Part shown: positions 36,922 to 45,568 of the stretch, piece after piece
Layout: every line of letters starts with the position of its first letter
How positions within the stretch are numbered: position 1 is the stretch's first letter
DNA from: Lachnospiraceae bacterium OM04-12BH
Lineage (GTDB): Bacteria; Bacillota; Clostridia; Lachnospirales; Lachnospiraceae
Direction of reading: 5' to 3'
Assembly (NCBI GenBank): GCA_003490145.1
Contig: QULQ01000014.1
Span: 6,888 to 70,887, forward strand
Length of the DNA: 64,000 nt
Position numbers and translations under genes: made by a program
Notes under the pieces: model-generated
What the model was told of the DNA's origin: nothing
Databases searched by the model: none
The model's input: the letters and a program-made list of their open reading frames with translations, nothing else

Positions 36922-38331
36922 ATGAATAATAAATTTTTTAAAGAATTTTGTATTGCCGTTTCCAAAGGTGATATTTTCGTAAAACTCTCCCTCCTTTTTA
37001 TGGGAGCAGGCTATTTTGCAAGAAAACAGATCATCAATGGTATTATCATGATGCTGCTTGAGGCTGTGTTTGCTGTTATGTGTGTCGGTTATGCAGCCCC
37101 CAATCTTGCCAAGTTCGGTACACTTGGTACCGTACAGTTCGAACAGGTCTTTGACCCGCTTACACTGAAAAGTACAGTCAACGATTATGATAACTCATTT
37201 CAGATACTGCTGAATTCCATTATTGCATTATTTCTGATCGTTGTGTTTATTCTCGTATATATTTCCAACGTGAAGACTGTTTATCGTCTTCAGATGGATC
37301 AGAAGGAAGGCAGACATATCAATACCTTTAAGGAAGATATCAGAGCTTTATTTAATGAAAAGTTCCATATCACTCTGATGACACTTCCCTGTATCGGTAT
37401 CATATTAATGAACATTCTGCCGATCCTTGTGCTGATCGCAGTGGCATTTACCAACTATGATCAGCAGCATATGCCGCCAAGTGCCCTGTTTACCTGGGTT
37501 GGTCTTAGGAACTTTAAAAACCTGTTTACCACATCTGCGACCATCACCTTTGGTTATTCCTTTACCAAGGTTCTGGTCTGGACACTGGAATGGGCAGTGC
37601 TGGCAACCTTTACCACCTATATTCTTGGTATCCTGCTTGCCAAGTTTATCAATGACAAGAAAACGAAATGTCCAAAGCTCTGGAGAACCCTGTTTATTAT
37701 CGCTATTGCGGTTCCACAGTTCGTAACACTGCTTCTTGTACGTAACTTCTTTGGGGATAACGGTATCGTGAATACGATCTGTGCCAACATAGGTGTGACA
37801 GATTTCCTGAAGAATATCGGTCTGGTAAATAAGAGCCTCAGTTATATTCCGTTCCTGACAAATCCAGGATGGGCGAAGTTCATGATCGTTATGATCAATA
37901 TCTGGGTAGGTGTTCCTTACCAGATGCTGATCGCAACCGGTGTCCTGATGAATATTCCGGAGGATCAAATTGAAAGTGCTAGGATCGATGGTGCCTCAAG
38001 CTTCCAGATCTTCCGTAAGATCACAATGCCGTATATGCTGTTTGTTACCGGACCGGCGCTGATCACTGATTTTGTTAAGAATATCAATAACTTCAACGTA
38101 ATTTACCTGCTGACACAGGATGTGTTCGTGACATCCAACCAGGCACTGGCGAACTCCAATGCGAAGGAAGTCGATCTGTTAGTAACATGGTTGTTCAGAC
38201 TGACCAATGAATATTACAACTACAAGATGGCATCTGTGATCGGTATCTGTGTATTTGTGATCTGTGCAGCGTTTACACTGGTTACCTTCACAAGAACTAT
38301 TAAGGGAGATAAGGAGGATGAGTTCAGATAA
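36922..38331 (+). CDS. ABC sugar transporter permease (MalF/GanP type)
   Basis: A 469-residue permease. About seven to eight hydrophobic helices, with an N-terminal extension as in MalF. The EAA loop that contacts the ATPase is EDQIESARIDGASSFQIFRKITMPYM. TFTNYDQQHMPPSALFTWVGLRNFKNLF is typical of maltose/galactan permeases. AGAGGGG precedes the ATG. The last base of its stop codon is the first base of the next start. Confidence 0.9.
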   Translation: MNNKFFKEFCIAVSKGDIFVKLSLLFMGAGYFARKQIINGIIMMLLEAVFAVMCVGYAAPNLAKFGTLGTVQFEQVFDPLTLKSTVNDYDNSFQILLNSIIALFLIVVFILVYISNVKTVYRLQMDQKEGRHINTFKEDIRALFNEKFHITLMTLPCIGIILMNILPILVLIAVAFTNYDQQHMPPSALFTWVGLRNFKNLFTTSATITFGYSFTKVLVWTLEWAVLATFTTYILGILLAKFINDKKTKCPKLWRTLFIIAIAVPQFVTLLLVRNFFGDNGIVNTICANIGVTDFLKNIGLVNKSLSYIPFLTNPGWAKFMIVMINIWVGVPYQMLIATGVLMNIPEDQIESARIDGASSFQIFRKITMPYMLFVTGPALITDFVKNINNFNVIYLLTQDVFVTSNQALANSNAKEVDLLVTWLFRLTNEYYNYKMASVIGICVFVICAAFTLVTFTRTIKGDKEDEFR

Positions 38332-39173
38332 TGAAAAAGCAGTTTAAATTTATTGGAAGACATTTGGTTTTACTGTTACTTGCTGTGATCTGGCTGATAC
38401 CGATCGTATGGCTTGTCGTTACCTCCTTCAGTGGATATAAGGGAATCAATACTGCCCACTTTTTCCCACAGACATGGTCACTGGATAATTATGTGGCACT
38501 GTTCCTAAGGCCGGACTCTGTAGTCCAGTATAAGAAATGGTTTGCCAATACTCTGGTGATCGCAATCTTTACCGCACTGATCTCTACCATTTTCGTGCTG
38601 ATGGTTGCCTATACCATGAGCTGTATGAGATTTAAGGGCAGAAAGCAGCTGATGAGCTTTGGCATCATTCTGAATATGTTCCCCGGTGTGCTGTCTATGA
38701 TCGCTGTTTACTTTATTTTAAAGAGCTTCGGCCTTACCAACAGCCATGTCGGCATGATCATTGTTTACTCGGCAGGAAGCGGACTTGGGTACCTGATCGC
38801 AAAGGGCTTTATGGATACGATCTCAAACTCCCTGCGTGAAGCAGCAAGGCTTGAAGGAGCATCCGAGGCGAAGATCTTCTGGAAGATCATTCTTCCGCTG
38901 TCAAAGCCTATTATTGTATACACTGTAATCAGCTCTTTCCTGGTTCCCTGGGGAGATTTCGTGTTTGCGAAGCTGATGCTGAACTCAGGTATTTCTACAG
39001 ACTGGACTGTAGCTATCGGACTTTATAATATGCTGAATAAGTCTCTGGTGAATAAATACTTCTCTATTTTCTGTGCAGGCGGTGTGATCGTTTCTATCCC
39101 GATCTCCATTCTGTTTGTCATTATGCAGAAGTTCTATGTAGAAGGAATTACCGGAGGTTCTGTAAAGGGTTGA
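38331..39173 (+). CDS. ABC sugar transporter permease (MalG/GanQ type)
   Basis: A 280-residue permease with six helices. The EAA motif is SLREAARLEGASEAKIFWKIILPLSKPI. It overlaps the upstream permease by one base (TAATG) with AAGGAGG just upstream, so the two subunits should be made in equal amounts. The C-terminal QKFYVEGITGGSVKG is the usual ending. Confidence 0.92.
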   Translation: MKKQFKFIGRHLVLLLLAVIWLIPIVWLVVTSFSGYKGINTAHFFPQTWSLDNYVALFLRPDSVVQYKKWFANTLVIAIFTALISTIFVLMVAYTMSCMRFKGRKQLMSFGIILNMFPGVLSMIAVYFILKSFGLTNSHVGMIIVYSAGSGLGYLIAKGFMDTISNSLREAARLEGASEAKIFWKIILPLSKPIIVYTVISSFLVPWGDFVFAKLMLNSGISTDWTVAIGLYNMLNKSLVNKYFSIFCAGGVIVSIPISILFVIMQKFYVEGITGGSVKG

Positions 39174-39177
39174 TCGT

Positions 39178-40179
39178 ATGGAAACAAAGAAAAAGACCAT
39201 CGATGACATTGCCAGGGATCTTCATATATCCAAGACCACGGTATCGAGGGCAATTTCCGGAAAGGGAAGGATCAGTGAGGAAACAAGGCGCAGGGTGCTT
39301 GCCTATATCAATGAATATAATTACAGGCCAAGTGCCATCGCTAAGGGACTTGCCAAGTCCAGAACCTTTAATATTGCCTTTGTGATGCCGGGTGATTACA
39401 GCAGTTCAGATCTCCCCTTCTTCCAGAAGTGTATGTGGGGGATCAGCCGGACGGCCTCACGGATGGACTATGACCTGATCGTATCCATGGTGGAAGAAGG
39501 GGATATTTCCCAGCTTGTCAGACTGGTAGACAGACAGAAGATCGATGGGGTCATCCTGGCAAGAACAACAGAAAAGGATGAACCGGTGGCATATCTGCTG
39601 GCAAATCAGATTCCGTTTGTGACAGCCGGATCTGCGGCGGAGGAGTCGATCATACAGGTGGATAATGACCATTTTTCTGCCTGTAAGGAGCTGACCAGCA
39701 TCCTGATCTATAAAGGGATCAGGAGGATAGCATTAATTGGTGGCAGCAACAGCTATATTGTCAATCAGAAAAGACTGATGGGATTCCGGGAAGCCTTTAT
39801 GCAGGCAGGAGCTTTTCTGGACACCAGCCTGGTCTATACAGACATTGAGAATCCTGTGAGAATAGAAAGTGCTGTGGAAGAAATCCTGGAGAAAAAAGCG
39901 GAGTGTATCATTGCCATGGACGATTCGATCTGTGGTTACGTCCTTAGCAAGCTGAGCAGGGAGCAGTGCCGGATACCTGAGGATGTCAGGGTGGCATCCT
40001 TCTACAACAGTACGATGCTGGAGCAGCATCAGCCGGCGATCACAGCGCTGAACTTTGATGTGACGGAGCTTGGCATGGTATGCTGCAGTACACTTCTGGA
40101 TGCTATCGATAAGAAAGAAATAAATAGAAAAACCCTTCTTGGCTATGAAGTGCTGATGAAGGAATCTACACAGAAATAA
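39178..40179 (+). CDS. LacI-family regulator of the galactan locus
   Basis: A 333-residue LacI/GalR-type repressor. The HTH is TIDDIARDLHISKTTVSRAISGKGRISEETRRRV (about 6-40), followed by the hinge and a sugar-binding domain. It lies four bases after the permease gene, so it is co-transcribed with the genes it probably controls. The CAANCGNTTG operators at 35.19 and 35.35 kb are its likely targets. GanR-type repressors of galactan loci are the obvious model, but the inducer is inferred. Confidence 0.9.
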   Translation: METKKKTIDDIARDLHISKTTVSRAISGKGRISEETRRRVLAYINEYNYRPSAIAKGLAKSRTFNIAFVMPGDYSSSDLPFFQKCMWGISRTASRMDYDLIVSMVEEGDISQLVRLVDRQKIDGVILARTTEKDEPVAYLLANQIPFVTAGSAAEESIIQVDNDHFSACKELTSILIYKGIRRIALIGGSNSYIVNQKRLMGFREAFMQAGAFLDTSLVYTDIENPVRIESAVEEILEKKAECIIAMDDSICGYVLSKLSREQCRIPEDVRVASFYNSTMLEQHQPAITALNFDVTELGMVCCSTLLDAIDKKEINRKTLLGYEVLMKESTQK

Positions 40180-40215
40180 AAGGAAATAAGAAATGACCTG
40201 AAATATGGAGGAGAT

Positions 40216-42066
40216 ATGGATAAATTTGTTGTAAATATCATTCATCGCCCGGAGATGGTTCCTGAATATGCAGAAAAGGTGACCGGACATGGCAAGGAAG
40301 AAAATATCGGCAGAAAAGCACTGCTTACAGAATCTCTGGATATTTTCAGATTCCAGCAGGAAACGGCACATAAGAATGGACTGAAAACGACCATTCAGAT
40401 GACCTATGCCAGTTTATTTAATGAAGAAGCGATCGCTATCGCAAAGGAAGACCATGAAAGGTATGGAGATGAGATCGCACTTTCTCTGCTTGGACTGCCC
40501 TGTAAGGAATTCCGGGAGAAATACAAGACCAAGGATTTCTGCATCTGGATGTTTTCCATGGAAGACAAGAAGTCTATCGTTGATGATGTGTTTGGAAAAT
40601 TCCATGACATTTTTGGATTCTATCCGGAGTCTACAGGCTCCTATTACATGGATGCGGAGCTGACCAACTATATTAAGGAAACCTATCCTTCTGTCAAGTG
40701 TGCAGTAGCGACGTGCTGGGAGGAAGGTCCAAAGGCCTACCATACCTGTAATAATTCCTGGTATACACTGATGGATGGCGGTCCATGGAATCCCTGGATT
40801 CCCAGCAAACAGAACATTCATGCACCGGCAGCAAATGAAGCAGAGGACAGCGGTATCGTGGCAATCCCACATCTGTCCAGAGACCTGCTTGCCTGCTATG
40901 ACGGAAATGGATCCAATTTTGGAACCCATCCCCAGAATGTACTGCGTGGCATGATCTATGACACCAAAACCTGGGAGTATCCTTATCTGTATAATCTCAT
41001 CGACCAGTACAGGGATCTGGAGAAGTATAATAATGGTTATGCTTATAATATGATGTTTGTCGGACCCGGCTGGTTAAACAAGATGGGACGCTGGGAGGCA
41101 CCCTATGAGCTGCTGAAAAAGTCTTATGAAGATGGTATGGCCTACTATGGACAGCTGAAGAAGGAAGGCAAGCTGGAAGATATGACCATGGCAGAATTTG
41201 CAGATTACTTCCGCAGTAAGAAGACCTATACAGAACCGGAATGTGCACTCTGGAGAGATATCCTGTACGGATCAGACAAGCAGCTTTTCTGGTACTGTGA
41301 TCCTTATATGAGAGCCTGCATCAATATGAACCAGGGCGGTGCCCTTGTTGATCTGCGTCCCTATGCAGCCAAGCTGAAATGGGAAGTGGGGATCGGAACA
41401 CCTCATGTCCAGGATGCCTCCTATCCGTTCCTGATCCAGGAAAAATATAGAGCCGGCTACTTTACCCATTATGCAGGCGAGGGAACCGTAAGAAGTGCCA
41501 AGCTGACCTATAACGGAGAAGAGGTGGATCTGTGCCTTTGCCGCACCCATGCGAAGTTCAGTGAAGAAGTCATTGAGGACGGTAAGAAAAAGAGGATCCT
41601 GACACTGAACCCGGTAGATATTGAGTTTTATGACCTGACAGTAACCCTTCAGACCAGAGTGATCTTTACAGAGGGAAGCTCTGAGATCGAGATGGAAAGA
41701 AGCGTTCTATCCATGAGCAATCCTGATGCAGAGGTGGAGCTGAATGAATATATGGTAGCCTGCTATGGCACCACAGAATATCCGGAGGATATGACAGGCA
41801 TCACTCTGACCTGCAGGGGAAAGGAAGATAAGAGCATTGCCTATGCCTATAAGTGCAGGGAAGAAGAGGAAGAGGGAGCAGCGAGCGTTGAGGCAGTGAT
41901 CCCTCCTGTAGAAACAAAGGTTTCCATGAGATCCTCTGACAGCAGTGCAGCAGGCTATATCAGAGAGGGATATGCGTTTTCACCGATGTTTACGCTGGGA
42001 TATAAGTCGAAGTTAAAGGATAAGGAGGTAGTTTCTACATGGCTCAGGCTGGAAAAGGCAGATTAA
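40216..42066 (+). CDS. Unrecognised 616-residue protein of the galactan locus
   Basis: I do not recognise the family with confidence. The first ~330 residues look like an alpha/beta barrel: VVNIIHRPEMVPEYAEK, GLKTTIQMTYASLFNEEAI, DEIALSLLGLP, FGFYPESTGSYYMDAELT, AVATCWEEGPKAYH, GIVAIPHLSRDLLACYDG. This is reminiscent of NodB/GH57-like carbohydrate enzymes with conserved Asp, His and Glu. Residues about 390-610 are beta-rich and may be a carbohydrate-binding or sandwich domain. No signal peptide, so it is cytoplasmic. GGAGGAG precedes the ATG. Placed between the LacI gene and the GH53 gene, it is a candidate carbohydrate-active enzyme. Confidence 0.7.
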   Translation: MDKFVVNIIHRPEMVPEYAEKVTGHGKEENIGRKALLTESLDIFRFQQETAHKNGLKTTIQMTYASLFNEEAIAIAKEDHERYGDEIALSLLGLPCKEFREKYKTKDFCIWMFSMEDKKSIVDDVFGKFHDIFGFYPESTGSYYMDAELTNYIKETYPSVKCAVATCWEEGPKAYHTCNNSWYTLMDGGPWNPWIPSKQNIHAPAANEAEDSGIVAIPHLSRDLLACYDGNGSNFGTHPQNVLRGMIYDTKTWEYPYLYNLIDQYRDLEKYNNGYAYNMMFVGPGWLNKMGRWEAPYELLKKSYEDGMAYYGQLKKEGKLEDMTMAEFADYFRSKKTYTEPECALWRDILYGSDKQLFWYCDPYMRACINMNQGGALVDLRPYAAKLKWEVGIGTPHVQDASYPFLIQEKYRAGYFTHYAGEGTVRSAKLTYNGEEVDLCLCRTHAKFSEEVIEDGKKKRILTLNPVDIEFYDLTVTLQTRVIFTEGSSEIEMERSVLSMSNPDAEVELNEYMVACYGTTEYPEDMTGITLTCRGKEDKSIAYAYKCREEEEEGAASVEAVIPPVETKVSMRSSDSSAAGYIREGYAFSPMFTLGYKSKLKDKEVVSTWLRLEKAD

Positions 42067-42257
42067 ATTACAGATGTCCTTCCTGTTTTATGAGAGATCT
42101 GGACATTGATATGTTTTATGATAAAGAGAAAAATGAGTACTATTGCATGCGCTGCCAGTATGTAGGTACGGAAGAAGATGTACTTGAAAAGAACGAAATG
42201 GTAAGGTTCCGCTATAAAGATATGTATAAGCGCTTTACGAAATTCGATTTTGAGTAA
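42039..42257 (+). CDS. Small zinc-ribbon protein
   Basis: A 72-residue protein with a CPSC...CMRC four-cysteine ribbon (residues about 13-40) and a basic, aromatic C-terminus (VRFRYKDMYKRFTKFDFE). The start lies inside the preceding gene (28 bp overlap) and is supported by AAGGAGG about ten bases upstream. A nucleic acid or protein binding role is possible; the function is unknown. Confidence 0.7.
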   Translation: MAQAGKGRLNYRCPSCFMRDLDIDMFYDKEKNEYYCMRCQYVGTEEDVLEKNEMVRFRYKDMYKRFTKFDFE

Positions 42258-42319
42258 TGGCAATGAGAAGACCGTTTCTTATGGTTTTTGATTGCAGATG
42301 ATTGATTGTATCTGCCTTT

Positions 42320-42348
42320 GTCCCCCGGCCGCACAGCAGCCGGGGGAC
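42320..42348 (+). other. Strong GC hairpin before the GH53 gene
   Basis: GTCCCCCGGC / GCCGGGGGAC form a perfect 10 bp stem with a 9 nt loop, ending 17 bases before the ribosome site. No T-run follows, so it is not a normal terminator; mRNA protection or partial termination are options. A weaker GCAGAT/ATCTGC stem lies just upstream (42294-42314). Confidence 0.6.
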
Positions 42349-42376
42349 ATTGTGCATTATCAGGAAGGAGTACCCG

Positions 42377-43519
42377 ATGAAATATTATAAGGGAATGGAT
42401 CTTTCCACGCTGATCGAGGTGGAAAGCTGTGGTGGAAAATTTTATGATGGGGCAGAGGCAGAGGATGCTGTTGCCATTCTGAAGCGGTATGGGATGAATG
42501 CGGTCAGGATCCGTCTGTTCAATGATCCCTATTCAGAAAAGGGAGAGCCTTATGGGGCGGGAACCAATGATCTCGAGACAGCACTGGCTCTTGCAAAAAG
42601 AGCAAGAAAAGCAGGACTTGACATTCTGTTAGATTACCATTACAGTGATTTTTGGGCAGATCCAGGCAAACAGTTTATCCCAAAAGCATGGAAGGGATAT
42701 TCTGTAGAAGAACTGGAACAGGCAGTTTATGATTACACAAGGGAAACCCTGCTGGCTTTTGAAAGCAAAGACCTTTTACCGGATATGGTACAGGTAGGAA
42801 ATGAGCTTACGAACGGACTGCTCTGGCCATATGGCAGGAAACCGGAATATGATAATATCGCCAGATTTGTCAGTGCCGGCATCAGGGCAGTGAGGGAGAT
42901 CTCGGAACAGGCGCTACTTACAGGGCTCCGGGATGAGAAGATAAAGGTGATGATCCATCTTGACAATGGCGGCAATAATGAAATGTACCGTGACTGGTTC
43001 GATCATTATGTGGAGCGTGGGGAGGACTTTGACATCATTGGACTTTCCTATTATCCTTTCTGGCATGGCACCTTTGATATGCTCGAGTATAATATGAAGG
43101 ATATGGCTGAGAGGTACCATAAGGAGCTGATCATAGCCGAGGTATCCATGGGCTTTACCATGGAGGATTATGCTGCCTATGAAAGGCTGGCACCATCTGA
43201 ACGAAAGGGAATGGCGACCAGACAGGAGCTTGTAGACAGGATAGAATTTCCTATGACGAAGGAGGGCCAGAGGGATTTTATGAAGGAGCTGTTCCGGCGT
43301 CTTAAGCAGGTACCGGAGCATCTGGCAAGAGGCTTCTTTTACTGGGAACCAGCATGGATTCCGGTAGAAGGCAGTGGGTGGGCCACAAAGAGCTCTCTTG
43401 CCTATATCGAAGATCCAGGACCCTGTGGAAATGAGTGGGCCAATCAGGCGCTTTTTGATTATGAAGGACATGCGCTTCCCTCTCTTGCAGCGATCAGAGA
43501 TTACCAGCCTGAAATATAA
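42377..43519 (+). CDS. GH53 endo-beta-1,4-galactanase, cytoplasmic form
   Basis: A 380-residue glycoside hydrolase family 53 enzyme. The barrel starts with YYKGMDLSTL; the acid/base is Glu143 in QVGNELTNG and the nucleophile Glu255 in IIAEVSMGF. Secreted galactanases carry a signal peptide; this one has none, so it should trim galactan oligomers after import. AAGGAG sets the start at 42377. With GH42 it could degrade beta-1,4-galacto-oligosaccharides to galactose. Confidence 0.92.
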   Translation: MKYYKGMDLSTLIEVESCGGKFYDGAEAEDAVAILKRYGMNAVRIRLFNDPYSEKGEPYGAGTNDLETALALAKRARKAGLDILLDYHYSDFWADPGKQFIPKAWKGYSVEELEQAVYDYTRETLLAFESKDLLPDMVQVGNELTNGLLWPYGRKPEYDNIARFVSAGIRAVREISEQALLTGLRDEKIKVMIHLDNGGNNEMYRDWFDHYVERGEDFDIIGLSYYPFWHGTFDMLEYNMKDMAERYHKELIIAEVSMGFTMEDYAAYERLAPSERKGMATRQELVDRIEFPMTKEGQRDFMKELFRRLKQVPEHLARGFFYWEPAWIPVEGSGWATKSSLAYIEDPGPCGNEWANQALFDYEGHALPSLAAIRDYQPEI

Positions 43520-43540
43520 ACAGACCAAAGGAGAACTGAT

Positions 43541-43804
43541 ATGGATGAGTTTGATGATGCAGTAGTACGGTGCTTTTTAAAAAAGCAGCGCCAGCTGTTC
43601 CCGGAGAATGTGGCAGAGACACCGGAGGAAGCAGAAGCCTTTCTGCAGGACTGCTTTGCCGTTGTTGTTGATTCTCTGAAGGAGGTATGGGAATTTTTTG
43701 AAGAAGAAGGAATTGATACGGAGGGCATGAAGGGAGACGATATCCTGAGGGCGGAAGAAGTATTTGATGTAGGAGATGGAAGGTACCTGATTGTAGAAGG
43801 TTAA
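43541..43804 (+). CDS. Small acidic protein of unknown function
   Basis: I do not recognise this 87-residue, mainly helical, acidic protein (many Glu/Asp; EEAEAFLQDCFAVVVDSLKEVWEFFEEEG). No signal peptide, no metal motif. AAAGGAG precedes the ATG and it lies 21 bp after the GH53 gene, so it belongs to the same transcript, which ends at the terminator just beyond. Confidence 0.6.
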   Translation: MDEFDDAVVRCFLKKQRQLFPENVAETPEEAEAFLQDCFAVVVDSLKEVWEFFEEEGIDTEGMKGDDILRAEEVFDVGDGRYLIVEG

Positions 43805-43814
43805 GACAGGATAG

Positions 43815-43868
43815 ACAAAAAAGGCTGTTGCAGTGCACGGAGGCGTGATACTGTGATGGCCTTTTTGT
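43815..43868 (+). terminator. Terminator ending the galactan operon
   Basis: ACAAAAAAGGC pairs with GGCCTTTTTGT around an inner stem CAGTgCACG / CGTGatACTG. The descending arm contains five T residues. The A-rich ascending arm would also allow termination from the right. Confidence 0.75.
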
Positions 43869-43982
43869 ATCTGGAAAAAAAGATCCAGAGAAGCAAGCTT
43901 TGGATTGAATGAAAAAGCAAATAATGATAAACTGAATGACAGATTCTACAGAATAAGACAAATACAGACTATGCGAAGTGAA

Positions 43983-44056
43983 TTTCGTATAATTTCTTAT
44001 TTTGCGAAGATCACATTCAAAATTGTTTCATGGAATTTCTTATTTTGCGAAGATCA
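43983..44056. repeat. Two direct copies of the recombinase repeat, left side
   Basis: A 23 bp sequence beginning AATTTCTTATTTTGCGAA occurs at 43991-44013 and 44034-44056. The first copy is extended leftward by TTTCGTAT (from 43983). The unit 43983-44008 is nearly palindromic in its ends, with arms TTTCGTATAAT and ATTTTGCGAA around a ~5 bp centre, which is how tyrosine-recombinase core sites look. An inverted copy lies at 45477-45502. Confidence 0.85.
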
Positions 44057-44093
44057 AAGCGGGAATATTTTACGATACGGAAAATGCTTTCTA

Positions 44094-44136
44094 TTGATAC
44101 AAAGGTTAATATACAATATATTTTGTATAAAATCAA
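44094..44136. promoter_or_regulatory. Overlapping divergent promoters upstream of the recombinase
   Basis: Plus strand: TTGATA (44094-44099), 17 bp, TATATT (44117-44122), aimed at the recombinase. Minus strand: TTGATT (complement of 44131-44136), 17 bp, TATATT (complement of 44108-44113), aimed left toward the repeats; after inversion it would point at cpsB. The DNA here is AT-rich, so chance matches are possible. Confidence 0.45.
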
Positions 44137-44275
44137 TGTTTCAATATGAACTTTAATTGTTTTTTTAGCAATACATAACTGGCAGAGCTTGAAAAACACC
44201 GATTTCAAGGGCATTATCCAATACTAATTTTTTATGAACCGTCATTTTTATGGTCAGCAGGAAAGGAGTTACCAA

Positions 44276-45427
44276 ATGCCCAGAAGAGGTACCAATATCT
44301 ACAAACGAAAGGATGGAAGATGGGAGGGGAGGATTCCCTATGAGCATCCTTCCCATCAAAAAAAATACCATTCCGTCTACGGAAAGACCTATCAGGAAAC
44401 AAAACAGAAAATGGAGCAGGAACGGGAGCTGTTAAGGGTACTGAACAATTACGAAGATCTTGAGATAAAGGCTGCAGCAGAAATCTGGCTGACTGACAGA
44501 GATCCCTATCTGAAGGTATCCACCATAGCAGCCTACAGAAATATCATTGAAACACATATTATCCCACAGACAGGCAATATCAAAGTGACCAGATTTACAC
44601 AGAGAGAAATGGAACGCTTCGCAGCAGGTCTCCGTTCAGCCGAAAAAGGGTATTCTCTGTCTCTTACCTACAGCAGAAGCATTTGTGCACTTCTGCTGAC
44701 CATTTTGTCCTATGCCAGGAAAAAATATGGTTATCATATGATACTGCCTGAAAATCCAATATCCACAGAAAAGAAAAAGCAGCTCCAGCTTCCAGGGGAA
44801 AACAGCCTCCACAGACTGGAGGATTACCTGATCACGCATGCGGAAGACGATACCTGCCTTGGGATTCTGATCGCTTTTCATACGGGTATAAGACTGGGGG
44901 AGCTCTGTGCCCTCACATGGGAATGCATTGACCTTGAGGAAAGCGTTCTTTCTATCAAAAGAAGCATGCAGCGGACATCAGGAAAAATCGAAGCAGGAAA
45001 AACAGAGATCGTCCTGCAGGAGCCAAAATCACTGACCTCCCTCCGGAGCATTCCCCTGCCGCCTGTGCTGCTTCCTTTCCTGAAGCAATACAGGCAGCCG
45101 GATCCCTGTTATGTGATCCGTGGAAAAAAGAAACCCTTTGCAGAGCCAAGGACTGTGCAGTACCGTTTCTCAAAGATCCTTAAGCAATGCCAGTGCGAGG
45201 ATTTTCATTTTCATATGCTCAGACATGCCTTTGCCACCAGATGCATCGATATGGGATTCGATGTCAAAAGTCTCAGTGAAATCCTGGGACACAGCAATGT
45301 CCAGATCACCATGAATCTGTATGTCCACTCTACCATGCAGCGAAAAAAGCAGTTAATGAATCTATTTACAGCAAAGCCACCGGAAGAAATGCAGTATCCG
45401 CCTTTATCCTATAACACGTCAGAATAA
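44276..45427 (+). CDS. Tyrosine site-specific recombinase (integrase family)
   Basis: A 383-residue phage-integrase-type recombinase. An N-terminal arm/AP2-like DNA-binding part (YKRKDGRWEGRIPYE) and SAM-like core-binding domain precede the catalytic domain. The catalytic residues are Arg206 (TGIRLGEL), probably Lys251, His313 and Arg316 (HMLRH), His339 (LGHSN) and Tyr349 (NLYVH). The start at 44276 has GAAAGGAG upstream. The gene lies wholly between inverted repeats and just before cpsB, so an invertase role is more likely than integration of an element; no other mobile genes are present. Confidence 0.92.
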   Translation: MPRRGTNIYKRKDGRWEGRIPYEHPSHQKKYHSVYGKTYQETKQKMEQERELLRVLNNYEDLEIKAAAEIWLTDRDPYLKVSTIAAYRNIIETHIIPQTGNIKVTRFTQREMERFAAGLRSAEKGYSLSLTYSRSICALLLTILSYARKKYGYHMILPENPISTEKKKQLQLPGENSLHRLEDYLITHAEDDTCLGILIAFHTGIRLGELCALTWECIDLEESVLSIKRSMQRTSGKIEAGKTEIVLQEPKSLTSLRSIPLPPVLLPFLKQYRQPDPCYVIRGKKKPFAEPRTVQYRFSKILKQCQCEDFHFHMLRHAFATRCIDMGFDVKSLSEILGHSNVQITMNLYVHSTMQRKKQLMNLFTAKPPEEMQYPPLSYNTSE

Positions 45428-45435
45428 TGGTCAGC

Positions 45436-45459
45436 AGGACGGGAAACCGTCCTGTTTTT
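45436..45459 (+). terminator. Terminator after the recombinase gene
   Basis: A perfect stem AGGACGG-gaaa-CCGTCCT followed by GTTTTT, nine bases beyond the stop. It lies inside the inverted repeats and in the present orientation stops recombinase transcription from reaching cpsB. Confidence 0.88.
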
Positions 45460-45476
45460 CTATGCTTTCCAGCCAT

Positions 45477-45502
45477 TTCGCAAAATAAGAAATTTTACGA
45501 AA
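45477..45502. repeat. Inverted copy of the recombinase repeat, right side
   Basis: The complement of 45477-45502 matches 43983-44008 at 25 of 26 positions, in opposite orientation. Recombination between them would invert about 1.47 kb carrying the recombinase, its promoter region and its terminator. It lies 66 bp before cpsB. Confidence 0.85.
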
Positions 45503-45568
45503 AATATTATTTACGATATATGGAACAAATATACAGCAAACATATTTTACATGACGAGGTGAAACGGC

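Noticed and set aside
43905..44156. 83-codon frame across the recombinase repeats
   Set aside because: It is translated repeat and promoter DNA with no ribosome site, and would be cut by the proposed inversion.
44276..45427. Integrase as part of an integrative element or prophage
   Set aside because: No other mobile genes are adjacent and the flanking repeats are inverted rather than direct, which fits an invertase better than attL/attR.
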